From Candidatus Krumholzibacteriia bacterium (lineage in GTDB: Bacteria; Krumholzibacteriota; Krumholzibacteriia; LZORAL124-64-63), in contig DAOVTU010000096.1 of assembly GCA_030632925.1 (NCBI GenBank), forward strand, positions 1-8,480: a DNA stretch of 8,480 nucleotides, given 5' to 3'. This document shows positions 6,701-8,480 of the stretch, one piece after another (position 1 is the stretch's first letter; each line of letters opens with the position of its first letter). The translations under genes were made by a program, and so were the position numbers. The notes beneath the pieces were generated by a model. It searched no databases, was not told the DNA's origin, and saw nothing but the letters and a program-made list of their open reading frames with translations.

Positions 6701-8480
6701 CCCTGCGAAGTCGTTGCTCGCTGGTGCCCTGGACGGCCACAAGACCGGCCGCTTTTACGGAGAAGTTGATGGTCAGTATGTGGCAACCCTGCGCCAGGTG
6801 GGGGCCGAGCTGGACCTGGATTTTTCGGTGGCCTGGCGGGACTTGTCACCAGAAGCACGCCATGTCGCCATGCACGGCGCCGGTGAACGCAGCTTCGATG
6901 TCGTCTGGCATTTCAAGCGCGGCAAAAACGCCGGTCAGCACGAATTCCACGGGACTTGGACGGGGTTTTGCGGCCTGATCAATACCGAATACGAACGCAA
7001 GCACGCCGACAAGCGTGGCCAGGATATCCTGCCGGTGATGAGCGAAACCGAATGCCCGGCCTGCAGCGGCACGCGCTTTCGGCCGGAAGCCTTGGCAGTC
7101 CGGTGGCAGGGGCAATCCATCGCCAGCATGTGTGCCCTGAGCGTGGCCGAAGCTTTGGCGTTCTTCGAGGCCGGCGCACTGGATACCGTACCCCAATTGG
7201 CTGATGAATTGCGGCGGCGACTGACCACCCTCCAAAAGGTGGGCCTGGACTATCTGACCCTGGACCGCGCCACGCCCACGCTTTCGGGTGGAGAATACCG
7301 CCGCCTGCGCCTGGCCCAGCAACTGGGCGCCCGCCTGCGCGGCCTGACCTGTGTGCTCGATGAACCCACGCTGGGGCTGCATTCCCAGGACACGGCGCGG
7401 CTGTGGAGTGTGCTGGAAGAGTTGCGGGACCAGGGCAATACCTTGGTGCTGGTGGAGCATGACCCTGAAGTGATCATGGCCGCAGATCATGTCATCGACC
7501 TGGGGCCGGGTGCGGGGCACTTGGGCGGTCGGATTGTGGCTTCGGGTTCGCCCGCGGAAATTTGCGCCAACGAAAATTCGGTGACGGGACGCTGCTTGCG
7601 GGAATTAGCCGGGGCGACTTCGAACTCTCTGCCGCAAACCTCTACAGCGCCGGCGCTGAAAATCAAAAGCGCTCGGTGCCACAATCTTAAAAACATCGAC
7701 GTGGCCCTCCCCACCGGTTGCCTGACTGCAGTCGTTGGTGTTTCAGGCAGCGGCAAGTCGAGTCTGGTTTTCGGTACCTTGGCAGCCACGGCCGAAAGCG
7801 GGCGGGCAACCGCATGCGAAGCCATCGTGGGGCTGGATCAATTCACATCCGTGATTTCCATCGGACCGGGAGGGGCGCTGGGCACTGGAGCAGGCAATCC
7901 GGCCACCGCGGCGGGGTTGGCCGTTCCTGTGCGCAAGTTGCTGGCCGATACGCAAGCTGCCACAATTTCCGGCCTGGCCGCCCGCCATTTTTCGACGGCG
8001 CAAAAGGGTGGGCGTTGCGAGTCCTGCCAAGGCACGGGCCAGCTCAAGGTCGCTCTCGATTTCCTGGCCGACGTGCATTCCCCTTGTCCGGATTGTCAGG
8101 GGGAGGGCTTTCAGGCGGCGGTTCTGGCCTGCCGCTGGGGTGGCAGTAACATTGCCGAGATGTTGCGGATGACGGTGGCCGAAGCTCTGGAATTTTTTGC
8201 AACTGAGCCCAAGCTCAAGGCTCGCCTGCAACTGTTGCATGAAGTTGGGTTGTCCTATCTGACCCTCGGCCAGCCGACCCGTTCGCTGTCTGGCGGTGAG
8301 CGCCAGCGGTTGCATCTGGCCTGCAAGCTGTTGCCCGGGGCCAAGGGTACGGATCTAATCCTGTGCGACGAGCCGACGGCGGGGCTGCACATGGCGGATA
8401 TTGAAAATTTGATCGATTTGTTGAAGCGCCTGACGACAGCCGGCCACACGGTGGTTGCGACCGAGCACAACGCCCAACTG
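3768..8480 (+). CDS. uvrA: Tandem-duplicated UvrA (class II, UvrA2-like) with four ABC ATPase domains; 3' end outside the window
   Basis: One frame runs uninterrupted for 1571 codons to the last base. UvrA is the ABC-type DNA-damage sensor of nucleotide excision repair, normally about 940 residues with two ATPase domains and active as a dimer. Here half 1 is residues 1 to about 822 and half 2 starts about 823. Walker A motifs lie at 37-44, 519-526, 850-857 and 1324-1331; signatures at 362-369 (LSGGEAQR), 695-702 (LSGGEAQR), 1172-1179 (LSGGEYRR) and 1507-1514 (LSGGERQR). Walker B DEP begins at 388, 722, 1198 and 1534; H-loop histidines are H421, H755, H1231 and H1567. CXXC pairs start at 143 and 281, 605 and 628, 958 and 1096, 1417 and 1440. 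In each half the RLG motif (to 122; RLG-E in half 2) is followed within about 10-15 residues by FSFN, so the UvrB-binding domain of roughly 130 residues and its cysteine pairs are absent, as in UvrA2. The fourth ATPase has lost the DQxPIGRTPRS Q-loop. Perhaps 50-70 residues are missing at the end. Confidence 0.93.
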   Translation, partial: MSRPVPVPPITIRQARAHNLQGVDLAIPHHQLVVVTGVSGSGKSSLAFDTVCREGQRRYLESFSNRARQLLGKLGQPDVASIENLSPAIALDQKTAVRNPRSTVGTISELHNHLRLLFARLGESPDGDDLHRSDFSFNSAGACEECRGLGVQDAIDPEKLIEDSSRTLREGALVITTDSGYVIYSQVTMDVLNEVCQAHGFHVDIPWRDLTDEQRQVILYGSDRIEIAFGKHTLESRMKWSGITARPRQTGYYGGIIPVMEQILKRDRNRNILRFVRTGPCGACGGTRLNERARMVKFAGRNIAELSALTIGQLAEAVGEWEFAGPQLAAGSAIRTEILKRTALLLDLGLGYLTLDRDAPSLSGGEAQRIRLASIAGSELRGITYVLDEPSIGLHPRDQQRLLKILRRLVNQGNSVIVVEHDRQTMLAADWLIDIGPGAGAEGGHVLYAGPPAGLLADTDDSKLLSSPTRAQLRGDALPPMPSVRAASPTFFTVPDASLNNLDHLTVDFQLEAFNVVSGVSGAGKSSLLSELAEAAEQARAGGDPALRKLITIDQAPIGRTPRSNAATYTGLFDHIRALFAFQPRAKELGLGKGQFSFNNKGGRCATCEGAGAERLGMHFLGDVEIPCEACGGRRFGADLLSVTYEGLNISEVLALPLQEAALFFANQPRLGRYLDVLVELGLGYLSLGQPSTTLSGGEAQRLKLAAELSRPQARGTLYILDEPTTGLHAADQVVLLRALDRLVAAGGTVVVSEHSAAFLKFADRVVDLGPDSGLDGGRIVYAGPPAGLEACPESITGQMLGADPTVLPPTISEPVITADQPIELFGVQTHNLQNLDVALPTGQITVVTGVSGSGKSSLAIDTLHAEGRGRYAENFSTYVRQQLTGRARADLAGTRGLTPTVAVGQGGNASNPRSTVATSAEIHPLLRLLLSRLGEVPAGAQRQTAGFFSFNHHSGACATCRGLGHLTVGDPQKLVSDPAKSLLAGALDGHKTGRFYGEVDGQYVATLRQVGAELDLDFSVAWRDLSPEARHVAMHGAGERSFDVVWHFKRGKNAGQHEFHGTWTGFCGLINTEYERKHADKRGQDILPVMSETECPACSGTRFRPEALAVRWQGQSIASMCALSVAEALAFFEAGALDTVPQLADELRRRLTTLQKVGLDYLTLDRATPTLSGGEYRRLRLAQQLGARLRGLTCVLDEPTLGLHSQDTARLWSVLEELRDQGNTLVLVEHDPEVIMAADHVIDLGPGAGHLGGRIVASGSPAEICANENSVTGRCLRELAGATSNSLPQTSTAPALKIKSARCHNLKNIDVALPTGCLTAVVGVSGSGKSSLVFGTLAATAESGRATACEAIVGLDQFTSVISIGPGGALGTGAGNPATAAGLAVPVRKLLADTQAATISGLAARHFSTAQKGGRCESCQGTGQLKVALDFLADVHSPCPDCQGEGFQAAVLACRWGGSNIAEMLRMTVAEALEFFATEPKLKARLQLLHEVGLSYLTLGQPTRSLSGGERQRLHLACKLLPGAKGTDLILCDEPTAGLHMADIENLIDLLKRLTTAGHTVVATEHNAQL

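Noticed and set aside
6846..7825. Long minus-strand open frames opposite the second UvrA half, including one of 224 codons.
   Set aside because: The plus strand here encodes the third ATPase domain with all its motifs in one frame. The antisense translations have no family features or ribosome binding sites.

Overview
The window is GC-rich coding DNA with dense gene packing, GTG and TTG starts as well as ATG, and clear Shine-Dalgarno sites. A secreted multiheme c-type cytochrome points to a Gram-negative-type, respiring or facultatively anaerobic environmental bacterium. Nothing here allows a firm phylum assignment. There are no RNA genes, insertion sequences, CRISPR arrays or phage genes, so it reads as ordinary chromosome.

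Layout. (1) 1-1718, plus strand: the last 15 codons of an unidentified gene, a stand-alone NUDIX hydrolase, and an Mrp/ApbC-type P-loop ATPase, closed by a strong rho-independent terminator. (2) 1717-3533, minus strand, converging on that terminator: a two-gene unit encoding a secreted cytochrome c with ten predicted haem sites (nine CXXCH, one CX3CH) and, two bases after its stop, a secreted thioredoxin-fold protein that has lost its active-site cysteines and carries a TPR-like tail. (3) 3534-3767: a divergent intergenic region with two perfect 18-bp dyads on the cytochrome side, one of them resembling a Rex (NADH/NAD+) operator, and a good sigma70-type promoter plus a 7-bp inverted repeat on the other side. 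(4) 3768-8480, plus strand: one reading frame of 1571 codons, still open at the window end, encoding a UvrA protein in tandem duplicate with four ABC ATPase domains in one chain.

The UvrA gene is the most notable object. Each half keeps the two ATPase domains and the CXXC pairs of the signature domains, but both halves lack the UvrB-binding domain and its cysteine pairs, as in class II UvrA (UvrA2) proteins. The fourth ATPase domain has also lost its Q-loop signature while keeping Walker A, Walker B and the ABC signature. I infer a single-chain, asymmetric version of the UvrA2 dimer, probably not working through ordinary UvrB recruitment. The cytochrome and inactive-redoxin pair is a second candidate system: an exported electron-transfer module, possibly redox-regulated.
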